60,000 nt of DNA, from contig OU612073.1 in assembly GCA_914767715.1 (NCBI GenBank), positions 17,672,001-17,732,000 of the forward strand. The letters are read 5' to 3'. A model generated the notes under the pieces. That model searched no databases and was not told the DNA's origin. It worked only from the letters and a program-made list of their open reading frames with translations. Shown piece by piece: positions 48,601 through 59,640 of this stretch (position 1 is the first letter of the stretch; each line of letters starts with the position of its first letter). A program made the translations under genes and the position numbers. This DNA is from Membranipora membranacea (lineage: Eukaryota > Bryozoa > Gymnolaemata > Cheilostomatida > Membraniporidae).

Positions 48601-51193
48601 GTGTCAGGAAGAGTATCTGCCACAATTACCCCTCTCCCCAAATAAGCCCTTGGTTCATCTAACCAGCATTAATTGATGCAAATCCACAACACCCGCCGAT
48701 AAAAATATCTATGGATCTTCTCACAGGATAGTTGGCCAGAAGCAAGCGACCCTTAATTGTATTCGCCGGTCACAAAGGGATTTTTTGTCAGTTTTGATAT
48801 TTCACTTTAATTTCTTCTGCCTTATTTGTATTCATATTTTCATATATATTATATATATATATTCCATTTTTTATTCTGAAAATGGATAAGAACTAGCACC
48901 CATTGATACGATTGATATGAACTTCATAGCCGTTATTTGGTATACTCACAGAGGGTGTGAGGTATGGACGCAGCTCCGATCGACAATACGTGTCCAAGAA
49001 TTATCCAGTTGATGCTAAATACTCTAAGACCATCCAATGACTTGATGGCACCTTTTGGTTGCTTTGTGGACATCAGTGCAGGCACATTGGTGTAGAGACT
49101 AAAAGTCTTAACTAAATGCTTGAAAATTTCTACAAAAAAGTATTAAAAAAAATCATGATGGGCTTACATGCTGATGGAGAGCTGAGTCCTAGTCTAAGTG
49201 CTCAGACTCCAAGGCGCAAGTAACTCTCTGCGCCTTGGAGTCTGAGCACTTAGACTAGCTGAGTCCAGGAACTGGTTTGAAGAGTGAGGCTGAGTTAACA
49301 AAAATACAAGTAAATTTTATTACCTCAATGCTTGACAGGACAATTCTAAGGCGAAAAATGCGCCATTTCCTTGTTAGCCCCCAAATAACTCACAAATAAG
49401 GTGTTTGAGTTAAAAATAGTTAGTTACTGGAGCTGAAGTTAGTGAAATTAATAACAAAAGTGTAAAACAGTACTGCATTAACAAAAAAACTGATCATTTT
49501 CATGAAAGAGTAAATTCCGTCTGTTTCAACTACACCTTGTGATTGACCCAATTAGAAATCACACATTCTTTGATGAAGTTATAAGCAAGTAAGTCTACAG
49601 TTTTGAAACTGGGTTACTCACTGTTGCCTGGAGGAGATGATGGTTTAGTTTTATTAGCAGCAGCTCTTTCAGACTCATTCACGGAGGAGGTAACTCCACT
49701 CTCACATACCTGGCTTTCATCACTAGTTATCTGAAATATATTATTGTATCCATGTTCTTCTCATTCTATTGTATTGAATAATTACAATAATATAGCGCAT
49801 GAAATACCTGAAAAGAACTGTCCTTGAGTTGTCTGCCTTTGACGCATGGGAGGAAAACCCTAAATAAACCTTGTCACACGTGTATCTTAACTCTAGTAGC
49901 ATTGTTACAACAACAAAAATGGGGCGGCTGTGATAAGGCTAGACTCTGGGACTTGCCTCTAATTTTTCATCTGTATTATTCGATTCATGAAAGGCATCAT
50001 TCGCCTCTCCGTCAAGCTCTGACTTCGTACCACACTCAGGTGTCTGATCCAGCTTTTCTTCTCCAAGTCCATAATCATATTCATACCAGAGAATCCCTTC
50101 TATCAGAGTAGTCAGGATGGTCAGGAGTACATATATACCCATAATAACGCTGTATGTGAGAAACAATAACCTGAAGGTACAGACACAGAGGCCTAAGTGC
50201 TCGGACGGCTGCATTGCTGAGTTAATGGCATTACAATACTGGGTTTCTCTGGGAGAATTAGCTATGAATGTGAAAACACTCTTGAGTGGTTGATAATGTA
50301 ATGCCACGAACTCGCAGTGCAGACATCTGAGCACTTAGACTAACTGAGGCCCGAAGTACAACCATTGTCATTTGAAGGAGATGTTTTAGCTCTGTTCTGT
50401 CATCCTGTTCAAAATTTCAGGTATGGTTGCAACGAAAAATAAAAGGTGATTAACACCAAAAAATGTTGTGTAAATAAACAAATTACATTAATTCAATCAA
50501 TCAATTGAAATAACTTTGGCGATGATAAATATTTGAAACTGAACTGTGATCTACGTCTTTAATTGTTGATGTCTAAGCTTTTATCGCTATGCTAATTTTC
50601 AGGTACTTTGATGATGGAGGTTGGGCAACCTACGTGGCAACAACAGCCAGCACATCTGTAGAGAATCCACCTGACGCTGTCGGAGACTCGTTGAAACATC
50701 TTGTCTTATCAATCTCTGGAAACTTGTTACCCGCTATCTCTAAATCTGTATAAAATAATAAAAATAGACCTTCAGTCAACGCTTTGTAATGGTGTGTTCC
50801 GAGTACTCTTCTTTGTGTGTGTGTCAAAATAAGGTAAGTCTGATTGAAAACATAAAGCAAGACCGCCATACTGAAGTTTAAGACACAGACTTACCCGAAA
50901 GAAATTGCTCAGGACCTAGAACAAGTTTGATCCATTTGCCTGCATTCTGAGCTGCTCCCTTCCACTGGTCAAGCTTTTGTCTGCAGCCTGACAAGTAGAA
51001 GGGGAGCAGCTCAGAATGCAGGCAATAGACCAAACTTGGTCTACTCAGGACTACAAACATATCAGGTATGAATTTGACTAAATAAAAACTGGGTTTTAAC
51101 TTACTTTGCATGATTTTATGCACATCACCGGAGTTACATGTACTCGGGAAACACAGGCCAATCTTCAGGTACAGCTCAAAACCAGGCTGTAAG

Positions 51194-51224
<31 letters not shown>

Positions 51225-51468
51225 ATATATAGATTCAAATCTGTGCTTTTAAGTGTCACCTGTGTATATTTGGCCCCAACTAAGTGTCACTCAAAAATAA
51301 GGAGTCATTTTATATGACCCACAAAAATATCATGTCTTAAATCCTCTTAAATCCTCTTAAATAATCATATTGGGCATCCTTAACCCAATAGTAATTAATG
51401 GTAGATAAAATAGCCTGACATGGTCGGACAACTCCAATGCAAAGACTGCCCTACACACTGATAGCCAC

Positions 51469-51499
<31 letters not shown>

Positions 51500-51571
51500 A
51501 ATAACTCATTGTCCAGGGTTTTTCATGGGTACAATAGTGGGATATATAATATATGACACTTTATTGCACAA

Positions 51572-51611
<40 letters not shown>

Positions 51612-54323
51612 CATATATATATCAATTCTATCTTCTAAATGTGGGAAATGATATAAATAAATATGCGATCATAAATGTCTAGGACCAGTAAGAAAAGCAT
51701 CAATCGTTTATCAAGCTGGCAGGTAGAGTGGGCGACTGTACCTTCGATGATACTGACACTGTATATAACCGGTGCATGAAATCACGCTGCCTCCGTATGT
51801 TTGCAACGGGAACTGACAACCCCCTTTTCGAGTTAGACCGCCTACCATCAGGTCGATATAGAACATAGCAACTGCTACCGAGCAATGGCTTTGAAGCTCA
51901 TGAACTCTGTGATATGAGTAATATTATTTTTATACTTTTATTTTTATTTATATCTATGTAACATCAGCAGTTCACATTTACATTGACTCAACATTTAGCT
52001 CTGTTGAAACCCAATACTTTTCTTTTCAGAGACTGTAATAAACTTTATCCCTATCCCTAAGTGACCTGAAGTGACATGATAGGGATGTCTACCCTTGAGT
52101 AAAAATTTTGACAACAAAAACATAATTCTGCCAATGCTAGGTTTAAATTCGGAAAATACGCTGCCCTTACTTGTTTTGGAATCTCAACTCCTGGCAAAGC
52201 TTTGTCAGTATCCATAGAAACATCACAGTATGATCCCTGAAATACATTTTCCTCGATGGTTTCCTGGGTTGAGATGTTGGACCTGTCGGCTACTATTTTA
52301 TTGCATTGATCATACTGTCCAATCCAGTTCAAATTTCCCTCGAACAAGCCAATAGGGGGCTTTCCTGTTGCGTCCACCACTTAAAATGCAGACATAAAGT
52401 AGTAATGAAATGTCAACCATCTCATCAAAAATAAAAAGCGATTTGAATGACAAATGGTACAGATCTTGGCTGATAAAATTTGTGTGGTAAAGTTTAAAAA
52501 AACACCTAGCAATGAATACGCTTATTACTTGGTTTGAACGGCAAAAGTAGTGGCTTCAAAAGTGGTTAAGCTATATAATGTACTTAATGGATGCTTTGTA
52601 ATTTGTCTTTGGGATTCAATTTAGATATGAGATGTGGCAGACCCTCATAAAAAAATGCAGCCTGTAAGCTGGTCACCCTGACACAAACTTGGTCAGAGAT
52701 AAACTTACTATCTATAGCCCATTGTTTACCAATGTAGAAACTCCTGATAGTATGTACTACATCAGTATAACATTGATCATTCACACGATCTGGCTGGTAT
52801 TTTTCATATCTACAAGACAACCAATTAAACTTTTCAGACTTTTAACTGGAAAGAAAGATGGAAAGATATTGGATAAGAACATTTCTGCCATGAATGAGAT
52901 GATAACTCTGATAGACCCATAGACAGAACACACAACACTGTCTATGGATAGACCTATCAGCACCACACTGATTCAAAAGCTGAATTTTGCACTTTATAGC
53001 AGGTATGGGCACATTAGGACCCTGTATTGCTTCTCACAGTATGATGAGCATTCCAGTGATACAATAAAAAAGTACATCTGTAATTTCTGCTTTAATGTAT
53101 TCATATTGGAATGTATTTATATTGGAAAAAATTTTGATTCGTTCCAAAAGATATTATTCTGCATCAGTCCTGATAACTTACGGGATGCTGATAAGGTATT
53201 TCAAGATGAGAATGTATGTCCGCCTAGAAAATAGAACTTCTCCCAAGCTGAACTTAGACAAGAGCCATAGAGGCCTCTCCAGAGTCGACTCATCTAGGTC
53301 ATAGTAGTATGTCTCGTTTCTAGCCTCGTAATTATTAGAGTTGTCCTGAAAATAGAATTTATTTCTCAGGTAAAGTCTGTACAAGCAATCACTCGAGAAT
53401 TTGCCTGGGCGAAGTCAGTAGGGGTTAGATACAATCTTAAAGGTAGGCATCATGTCTCTAAAAACAGCTTCGATCAACACCTCCGTACGAGGCAAATTAC
53501 AACGGCTGCAAAGAATATCATATTGATCGATCAAGTCATCCACAAGGAAAGTTTTGAACTTGGTTGGCTCATGCGGTTCGCTAGTAATCTATTAGCTGGT
53601 ATTTGATGAGGTTTATTTACATTCAATTATCAAGCGCTGATGCAGAATGAAAAACTAAAAGGCTATAAAATTAATTAAAACCAGAAATTACAGGCTGTTT
53701 AAAGTTAATTATTAAAAAGAGATTAGATATGGTTTCTGAGAAATAGCTTTCATCGATCTATAGATGGTGGCCATGCTAGAAGTCATGCCATGATGTAGCC
53801 TGTCTTGACAAGCTTTGCCCCCCCCCCCCCCGAACAAAGCTTGTCAAGACAGGCTAGCCACGATGATGGGAAATAATGATGGGCCAAATTACTTGCCATT
53901 CTACAAAACTGCCGGGAACTTATGTCATACATTTTTAGAGGTACTGAAAAACTAGTGTAAACGCGAAGATTATTTGTTTACTCATCCTACTCTGGCTCTG
54001 GAGAGGTTACAAGCTTTTAAATCGGCCGAATGCGTTTTACATACGGCTGCATGTAAAACTTTTCCATATTCCCTTACTTACGCATTTAATCTACTTACAT
54101 TGACATGTTCCCGCAGTTGAATTTCTGTGTCATTAATATACATATTAAGTATACCCTCATTATCTGTGCCATTGAGGAGGTCTGGTAAGATAGCAAAGTA
54201 TCCTCTCAATAACTAAAATAGAAAATTTAGAATTATCACAATGCTAATTGTGGTAATATGAGCCATTGTCAATCTATATGCTGCAATGACCTTAAATATT
54301 CATTTAATATTATTCATAGGACT

Positions 54324-54358
<35 letters not shown>

Positions 54359-56206
54359 ATATATATATTACGAACGTATTAACATATGTAGGCCTATTAC
54401 ATTAATATATTATAATCATGATTGTTTTACATTCAAACATTCATTCATTGATTGATTATATTTACTAGTTAGTTTTTAAAACTCCTGAATTAAATCTATA
54501 TATTCAGTCCCACCACGAATCGCGTGAGGGTGAGTTTGAATTGTTTTGTGTTTAATCTGATCTATATCAACCTATAAGACTAGAGGAAAGGAAAGAAAAA
54601 GATTGCTTAGATTTTAACCAAACTGGAATTATCTCAGCAAGCTTTGTTGGGTGGTGGGGGAGGAACCACCCAACAAAGCGTCTCAAGACAGGCTAGTCAA
54701 TACAATTTTACGGGCTGAAGTTCATCTTCAATGGGTTTCAGACAGCCAAGTAATGGCAGTTATACTTTTCATTAGTAAATTCATGCATACTAGAAAAGAT
54801 CCACACAAAAACAAAAGTATATCGCTCTAGTTGGTTGCACAGATATCTCAGCTTGCAAGAAATGAAATTTCTAGGACTGAGTGATGTGTGTGCTGGATAA
54901 CATATCCGCATTGATCTATCCATTTGTGACTGCAATGAGCATTTTGCACTGAAACCTCTAAATCAACTTCTGATAGATTATTTTGCTATTGAGGCCATTA
55001 GATAGGCCTACTATAGAGCAATTTATGCTTCGTAAGTACTACGGATGATTGATGTATATGGTTTGAGATAAAATGAGGAGAACCTGCCAGCAAAGAAAAT
55101 ACCAATGCTTCCAAGCTATAAGCCTGATTAATGTCGCTGATTCCAGAAACGAATCCTTCAGATTATTGCTTTGAGGCTCCTTAATAAAATTTAATGTGCA
55201 AAAAATGTGATTTTTTGGGTTTTTTACTTATTTTAATTTACTTGAGCTAAATGCCTCGTCAGTGAAGGCATACTACCTCAGTTTCCAAATAACAATTCTT
55301 GAGAAACAGGATCAATCTTAAACCAATAGAAATATGCTTTCATCATCACAGAGTAGAGCAATTTCCTTTTTTTTCCTCTTTTCCTTTTCCTTTTCCTTTT
55401 ATTGGGAGTCTATTTTTCTTCAATTGTGGAATGTTTTCCAAATAGTGCCCAAAAGAAAGCATTTTCTTTCAGTTAAAAAATTAACCCTTTATGACCGACC
55501 TTGTGTTATAAAAATGATTTGGTCCCTCACCTGTGGAAAAAACTCATTGGCTTCCCCGGTGTCCTCTGAATCCCTCAGCAAATGCAGAAGCCTCTGGACA
55601 GTGTGTCGCTCATACGGGTTTGATTGTAGTATCCCGACTACGATTTGCCCGAATAACTCTGGGTTATCATCCAGAGTATCAAGGCTGTACAGGTCAGGAA
55701 GCTCAAAGTCAGAAGTAGTAGTCGTGGATGTAGAGGGTGTGAATGATTCAGTTTGTTCTGGTAATGTTGTGGGTTCGGATTGTTCTTGTAATGCAGTTGG
55801 TGTAGATTGTTCCGTTAATGTTGTGGGTGTAAGTTGTTCTGGCAATGTAGTTGGTGGGGATTGTTCCGGTAATGTTGTTGGTGCAGATTGTTCCGTTAAT
55901 GTAGTGAGCACAGATTGTTCTGGTAATGTAGTTGGTGCAGATTGTTCTGCTAATGTAGTTGGTGCAGATTGGACTGTGGTTGTGGCTTGACCACTGCAGA
56001 CCTAAAGCATAGTAAAAGTAGGATCATAGGTTCCAGAAAACTTGAACGTGTTATAAAAGTAACTATTAAAGAGAACAAAGTATATCGTAACGTAAACACA
56101 TGTAGAAGAGATGGAACCAACAACATAAATACACTTTATATTTATATGTTTAAGGACTTACCATGAATAGTAAGGACAATATAAGGAGATCTTTCGGCAG
56201 TGACAT
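42651..56206 (-). CDS. nose resistant to fluoxetine protein 6-like acyltransferase
   Basis: Twenty-one exons: 56162-56206, 55531-56001, 54099-54212, 53182-53345, 52709-52809, 52171-52379, 51105-51186, 50895-50987, 50634-50745, 49957-50149, 49622-49730, 48950-49111, 47980-48073, 47520-47624, 46879-47044, 45355-45434, 44907-45008, 44472-44583, 44094-44298, 43510-43652, 42651-42836; about 1015 residues, every junction in phase. Order: signal peptide (MSLPKDLLILSLLF); Thr/Pro/Glu repeat stalk; NRF domain (about 215-430) with QWAIDMVDATGKPPIGLFEG, NWIGQYDQC and LCFPSTCNSGDV; an acidic linker; acyltransferase-3 domain (about 565 on) with FSLYTNVPAL, SLDGLRVFSINWIILGHV (candidate catalytic His), VDTFFFISG, YYRHRLIRILPLYG and FAAYLIHPVVIFVYVGNRRD. 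C. elegans NRF-6 is a multi-pass membrane protein affecting lipid and drug transport; the reaction is unknown. The intron after 49957 has a GC donor. Confidence 0.93.
43014..43232. repeat. spaced direct duplication
   Basis: A segment reading TTATCA.AATAACCTCT.ACTAAATT.TGGTAACACTAGTAAG occurs at about 43024-43072 and again at about 43177-43220, with several mismatches. It lies in the last intron of the NRF-6-like gene. Confidence 0.55.
43254..43486. mobile_element. candidate decayed hAT-like MITE
   Basis: The left end CAGGGCCGTTGTTAGAAG and the right end CTAGAACTACAGCCCTG are imperfect inverted repeats of hAT type. Flanking 8-bp sequences do not match well, so it is old or misassigned. Confidence 0.4.
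46011..46796. mobile_element. hAT-like fold-back element rich in CAAGTCA repeats
   Basis: The ends are CAGACCTTGGTCCAAGTC and the inverse GATGGACCCAGGTCTG. The 8 bases outside are GGGATTAC and GAGATTAC, a target duplication with one difference. Both subterminal regions carry runs of CAAGTCAAGTCA (left) or TGACTTGACTTG (right), so the arms can pair for well over 50 bp. It lies in the intron between NRF exons 46879-47044 and 45355-45434. Confidence 0.75.
48510..48740 (+). repeat. possible SINE
   Basis: A weak tRNA-like head (GGCTCTATGGGTAAGACG, then GTCCTGTATTCATATCCTGG) is followed by GGTACAATGGTGTCAGGAAG and ATCTGCCACAATTACCCC, a phrase resembling SINE or LINE tails I recall from other invertebrate genomes. 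It is intronic in the NRF-6-like gene. Confidence 0.35.
49190..49256. mobile_element. 67-bp hairpin element with 10-bp target duplication
   Basis: Two arms of about 29 bp (AGTCTAAGTGCTCAGACTCC onward) are perfectly complementary around a 7-9 base loop. AGCTGAGTCC stands directly on both sides (49180-49189, 49257-49266). A related but longer element with the same terminal motif is at 50187-50345. Confidence 0.75.
50187..50345. mobile_element. inverted-repeat element related to the 49190 hairpin
   Basis: The left end CCTAAGTGCTCGGACGGCTGC pairs with right-end CAGACATCTGAGCACTTAG. The internal 100 bp also contains GGCATTACA and TGTAATGCC in inverted orientation. It abuts NRF exon 49957-50149 on its upstream side. 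Confidence 0.55.
50907..51050. repeat. inverted copy of NRF exon sequence in adjacent intron
   Basis: The left arm (about 50907-50959) is exonic and the right arm (51001-51050) is intronic. The core GCCTGCATTCTGAGCTGCTCCC is a perfect complement and the flanks match at most positions over about 50 bp. The loop of about 40 bases holds the 3' splice site at 50987/50988. Confidence 0.8.
51193..51621. repeat. cluster of AT microsatellites
   Basis: Three long AT runs (51193-51232, 51472-51499, 51579-51621) are separated by unique sequence. All are in one NRF intron, and the first abuts the acceptor of exon 51105-51186. Confidence 0.9.
51688..52060 (+). mobile_element. truncated LINE 3' end
   Basis: A short plus-strand frame (about 51693-51867) ends with RCMKSRCLRMFATGTDNPLF and LPSGRYRT before a stop, resembling the extreme C-terminus of LINE polyproteins (the ..NPL..LP.GR.R pattern). 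About 170 bp of non-coding sequence follows, ending AATAAACTTTATCCCTATCCC, a typical LINE tail. It is 5'-truncated and intronic. Confidence 0.5.
53796..53856. repeat. short hairpin repeat, copy 2
   Basis: TAGCCTGTCTTGACAAGCTTTG and its perfect complement surround a loop of about 15 C residues. It has the same stem as the copies at 26539 and 54634. Confidence 0.8.
54328..54370. repeat. AT/GT microsatellite
   Basis: AT repeats pass into GT repeats and back to AT, in an NRF intron. Confidence 0.85.
54634..54696. repeat. short hairpin repeat, copy 3 (loop expanded)
   Basis: CTCAGCAAGCTTTGTTGGGTGG and its partner CCACCCAACAAAGCGTCTCAAGACAGGCTAG form a stem; the inner part is longer than in copies 1 and 2, while the outer part shares AGCTTTG and AAGACAGGCTAG. 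Confidence 0.65.
55745..55970 (-). repeat. 27-bp coding minisatellite in NRF exon 2
   Basis: About nine copies of a 27-base unit encode nine-residue repeats of the type SAPTTLPEQ, with variation at positions 2, 3 and 7. The reading frame is kept throughout. The product is a Thr/Pro-rich extracellular stalk directly after the signal peptide, likely O-glycosylated. Confidence 0.9.
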
Positions 56207-57760
56207 GGTCACTTTGAGTTAGATGAAAATACTGAAATTAGATTATCTCGAGATGATTCCGATGCTGGCGCATTATGTGATACTAATAGACTCGGCCAAT
56301 TAGAGAGGTAGCAAACATCTCAAATACCCAATCAGAATCAATTGAGCAACTGCATTTACTGGTTTGTCCAGGTGTTAGAAGGTGCTTGGGAGTTAGCCAT
56401 GAATTATTGGTTCACATTGAAGCCTCAAAACCATCATATATTTTGCCAATAAGGCATTCCGTCACTAAGATTGTCTTTCATTTTGAGTATTCTCAGAGAA
56501 AATGTTTTGACACAAAAATGTACCCACCCTACAGAAGGTAGGTAGTCTGGCCTGATCACTTTTAAGTTAGATTTATTGCTCTACTTAGGAATTAAATTAA
56601 TGTACATTTCTTATTAAGGAATCCTTAAATATATGTGCTCACTAAATACTTATTTTGCAGTTAAATCACCACTATCGAGGGTTTGTTAATTTGATTACAT
56701 TAGAAAATACACAAATGTATTCCGTGAAATCAATACGCCCAGTTACTTCAACATTCACGACACATTACACCTACACAGAACTTAGAGTATTTATATCATT
56801 TTGTAATGCTATCTTGGGTGTTTGATGTACCATGGTGGAGCACCACCAACATACTTAACATATTTGCGTTAGACCAGAGACCAGAGAGCTGTATGTACCG
56901 CGGCAGGAAAGTGGGACAGCTGTCACGCTAGTACCTGGACTGTCTAGCTGTTCCCTTGTTTTCTATACTAGGCCTATAGATTTTATTTCATTCCATTACA
57001 AGCATTATTTTATATCCATCCTTTTAGCAAATAGAAAATTGCGCTTTGTAACAATGTGTCCACTGTCCAGTCCAAATATTGTGACTCGAGGCCTGTAATG
57101 GGAGGTTGCTTGACAATGTTTTAGTGTTACTTATTACGGCCTGTTCAACCCAGAACTAGGATCTGTTGAAGTTCAACTACCCCATGTTTCATTTCAGTTT
57201 TATAGTATATTTACAGAGCTTGCATTGATGCACATCGCAGTATAAATAATGAAATAAACCAGTGGTTGGTATAAAAATAACAAATACGCCTCACATTTCA
57301 TTTCAGCATAGCATAATGTAATAACAAAAAGATTCACTAAGGTGGGGAATTAAAAAAAATTTGTGTCAAAATCAAGAAAAATGCTTTGTTTGACTTAAGG
57401 GTCATCTAAGTTCTGATATCTGAAAACAAAAATTTAAATTGCCAGCAGGAATGAAACGCTGCGATCAATACCAATTCAACATTCAACTCTTGCGCACAGC
57501 AATCACAAGCAAATACATCCAAATTTCAGGAAAAAGGAAGTTTTAGTTAAACTGTAAACTTTCCATTCTGGAAATTTGTATCAACCCCAGAACTTTGAGA
57601 ACTATTGATAGATAGGAGATCCATAAGAAGGGTTTGTATTCCTTTGCTTTGTAAAAAATAGCCATTTCAGATGGCTAGTGTATGAAATCAGTGGGCAGAT
57701 GCACCCACAGATATTATATGATATGTATGACCACAGATATTATATGATATGTATGGCCGA
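56207..57760. other. spacer between tandem NRF-6-like genes
   Basis: No exons are recognised. It should contain the promoter of the complete gene and the 3' UTR of the upstream paralogue. At 57703-57756 there is a direct repeat of about 27 bp, twice, with the form CACAGATATTATATGATATG. Confidence 0.5.
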
Positions 57761-59640
57761 TCACAGACGAGTCGATGCAGCTACCTCAGGTGAGGCATCA
57801 TTGTCATTGGCTTTGCCTTTTGATTTTGGTCGTCGTGCTTTACCGAGGAAGAGTTTATCGAGTGCTGCAGGAGGTACCTCAAATATGAGGCTCAGTATAG
57901 CTCCAGCTACATAAGACAGCAGGGTGTAGCCACAGTACATGAATGCCTACAAAAGATATAAATGTGTAAGTTGTATATTAAACAAGTAAACTATTGCCAA
58001 ACCTTTAAGGACAAGACAACTCTTGCAAGTGGGGGGAGGGCACTATAACATATCGAATATATTGGGGATAAAATTTAACTGAATGTTCTCGCATATCTAT
58101 CTCCTAGATTATGTAGGTTTTTTTAACACAGCAGGTTGCAACATCCAGCTCTTTGGTTCAGACAAAGTGAATGTTTTGCTTTCTTCCATTATGAGATAGA
58201 TTGATCGCCATTTTGCGAATGTGCACCAATCAATTCAGGTTGGTTATCTTTGCACCGTAGCGACTGAACTAATTAAAATTTGCTTGAGTTCTCAAACTGA
58301 AAAGTCACCCCACCCGCACTTGGAAAAAGCTTTCGGGCAAAATGTAAATAGGTCAATTGGGCCAGTTTGTGTCACTGTCGCTATGGTGCAGATCAGGGAC
58401 TCGTATCACAGAGTCGATCTGCAAGCGGTGTGGTGATCGCAAAACATCGGATTGCATAAGAATAGTCTTGACATGGAACTCACCACAGAGAAATCGTCCA
58501 CATGATGAAGATCTCTCCTGTTGCCGACATATATGAATATAACCAGTGGGTGTATGAGATAGACAGCGAAAGTCATTTTACTCAAAGGAGCCCAGCCTCT
58601 CCAGTTTATAATGTGAGCAATAAAACCTGAAAAACAGAAAGAGATGAGTTGTTGACTAAAATTAGTTGGGTATCTGATTGCCAAGGCAGAAGAAAAAAAT
58701 TCTATGTGATTCAAAGATAAACAACAACCCTCAAATCATAGACTGGAAGAGAAAGAGGGATTTTGTGGCAGTCCGAAATCAGACACTAATTTTATATTAT
58801 TTTATCTTAATTATCTTTATTAATTAATTTTTTAATCATTTTTATAACTTTAACCATTTTTCTTTTATTAATTTTTTTTTGGATTATTTCAAATACTCAT
58901 TTTTCTGATTGAATGTTAGTGCCAATGAAAATTTCACTTGCAGCCATTTAATTACATCTTATGAAGAAGGCAACTATTACAGTAGACAACCATGACTTTA
59001 AACCTATGGGGGTTGTTCAGCCTGTGCAATCAGATATCTGAAGATCATGTGCACTGGTACCAGGGTTAGCCAGTCTTACCTCCATAGCCTATATTACAGG
59101 CGTACACTATCCATGCTAAGGCCATGGCCCAAGCATCTCTGGATAACGTCTCATATGCTGTACGCTGTACAGTTCCCCATGCTGGCTTAGACACACCGTG
59201 TATCCTTGTGTCTTCATACTGTACATATATCACAACTCCCATAGTAAACACACAAAGGAGCCAGCCAGCCAATATCATCAGTTTCTGTTAGACAAAAGCT
59301 TATCAAATTATGTCACATCAACAAAAACTTCAAGGAATCGGGTTTAGTCAGATTTTTTGGTGAATTCAGTTATTTTAGGAGATTTGAAATGTCCAACAAA
59401 AGAGTAATGACTATACTATGCTGTGGTATATGAATTGAGTTGGGAACAAGGCCTCGAAATTAACCTCTTTGCAATTGGCAAATTAACCCTGATGAATGCT
59501 ATCTGCCAATAGGCTGCAGATTACTTACGTTAGTTAATTGATATTTCTTGTAGAAAATAAATCCAAGAACCAATCCGACTAAATATGGCCCGATACGACA
59601 GTATGGTGTCAAATAGGCTTCATAGAAGATATCAGGGTCT
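57761..59640 (-). CDS. second NRF-6-like acyltransferase, 3' part only
   Basis: Four exons: 59529-59640, 59080-59284, 58484-58626, 57761-57946. Their lengths (112, 205, 143, 186) and phases equal those of the last four exons of the neighbouring gene. The protein begins DPDIFYEAYLTPYCRIGPYL and contains AGWLLCVFTMGVVIYVQYED, the SKMTFAVYLIHPLVIFIYVG motif and a basic Lys-rich cytoplasmic tail ending STRL. These are the final membrane segments of the acyltransferase-3 domain. Earlier exons lie beyond the window's right edge. The head-to-tail arrangement and equal exon sizes show tandem duplication. Confidence 0.92.

Noticed and set aside
55334-55990. Plus-strand 218-codon ORF with GNVVGADCS-type repeats
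   Set aside because: It is the antisense reading of the Thr-rich minisatellite in NRF exon 2. The minus strand has the signal peptide, splice sites and phase continuity.
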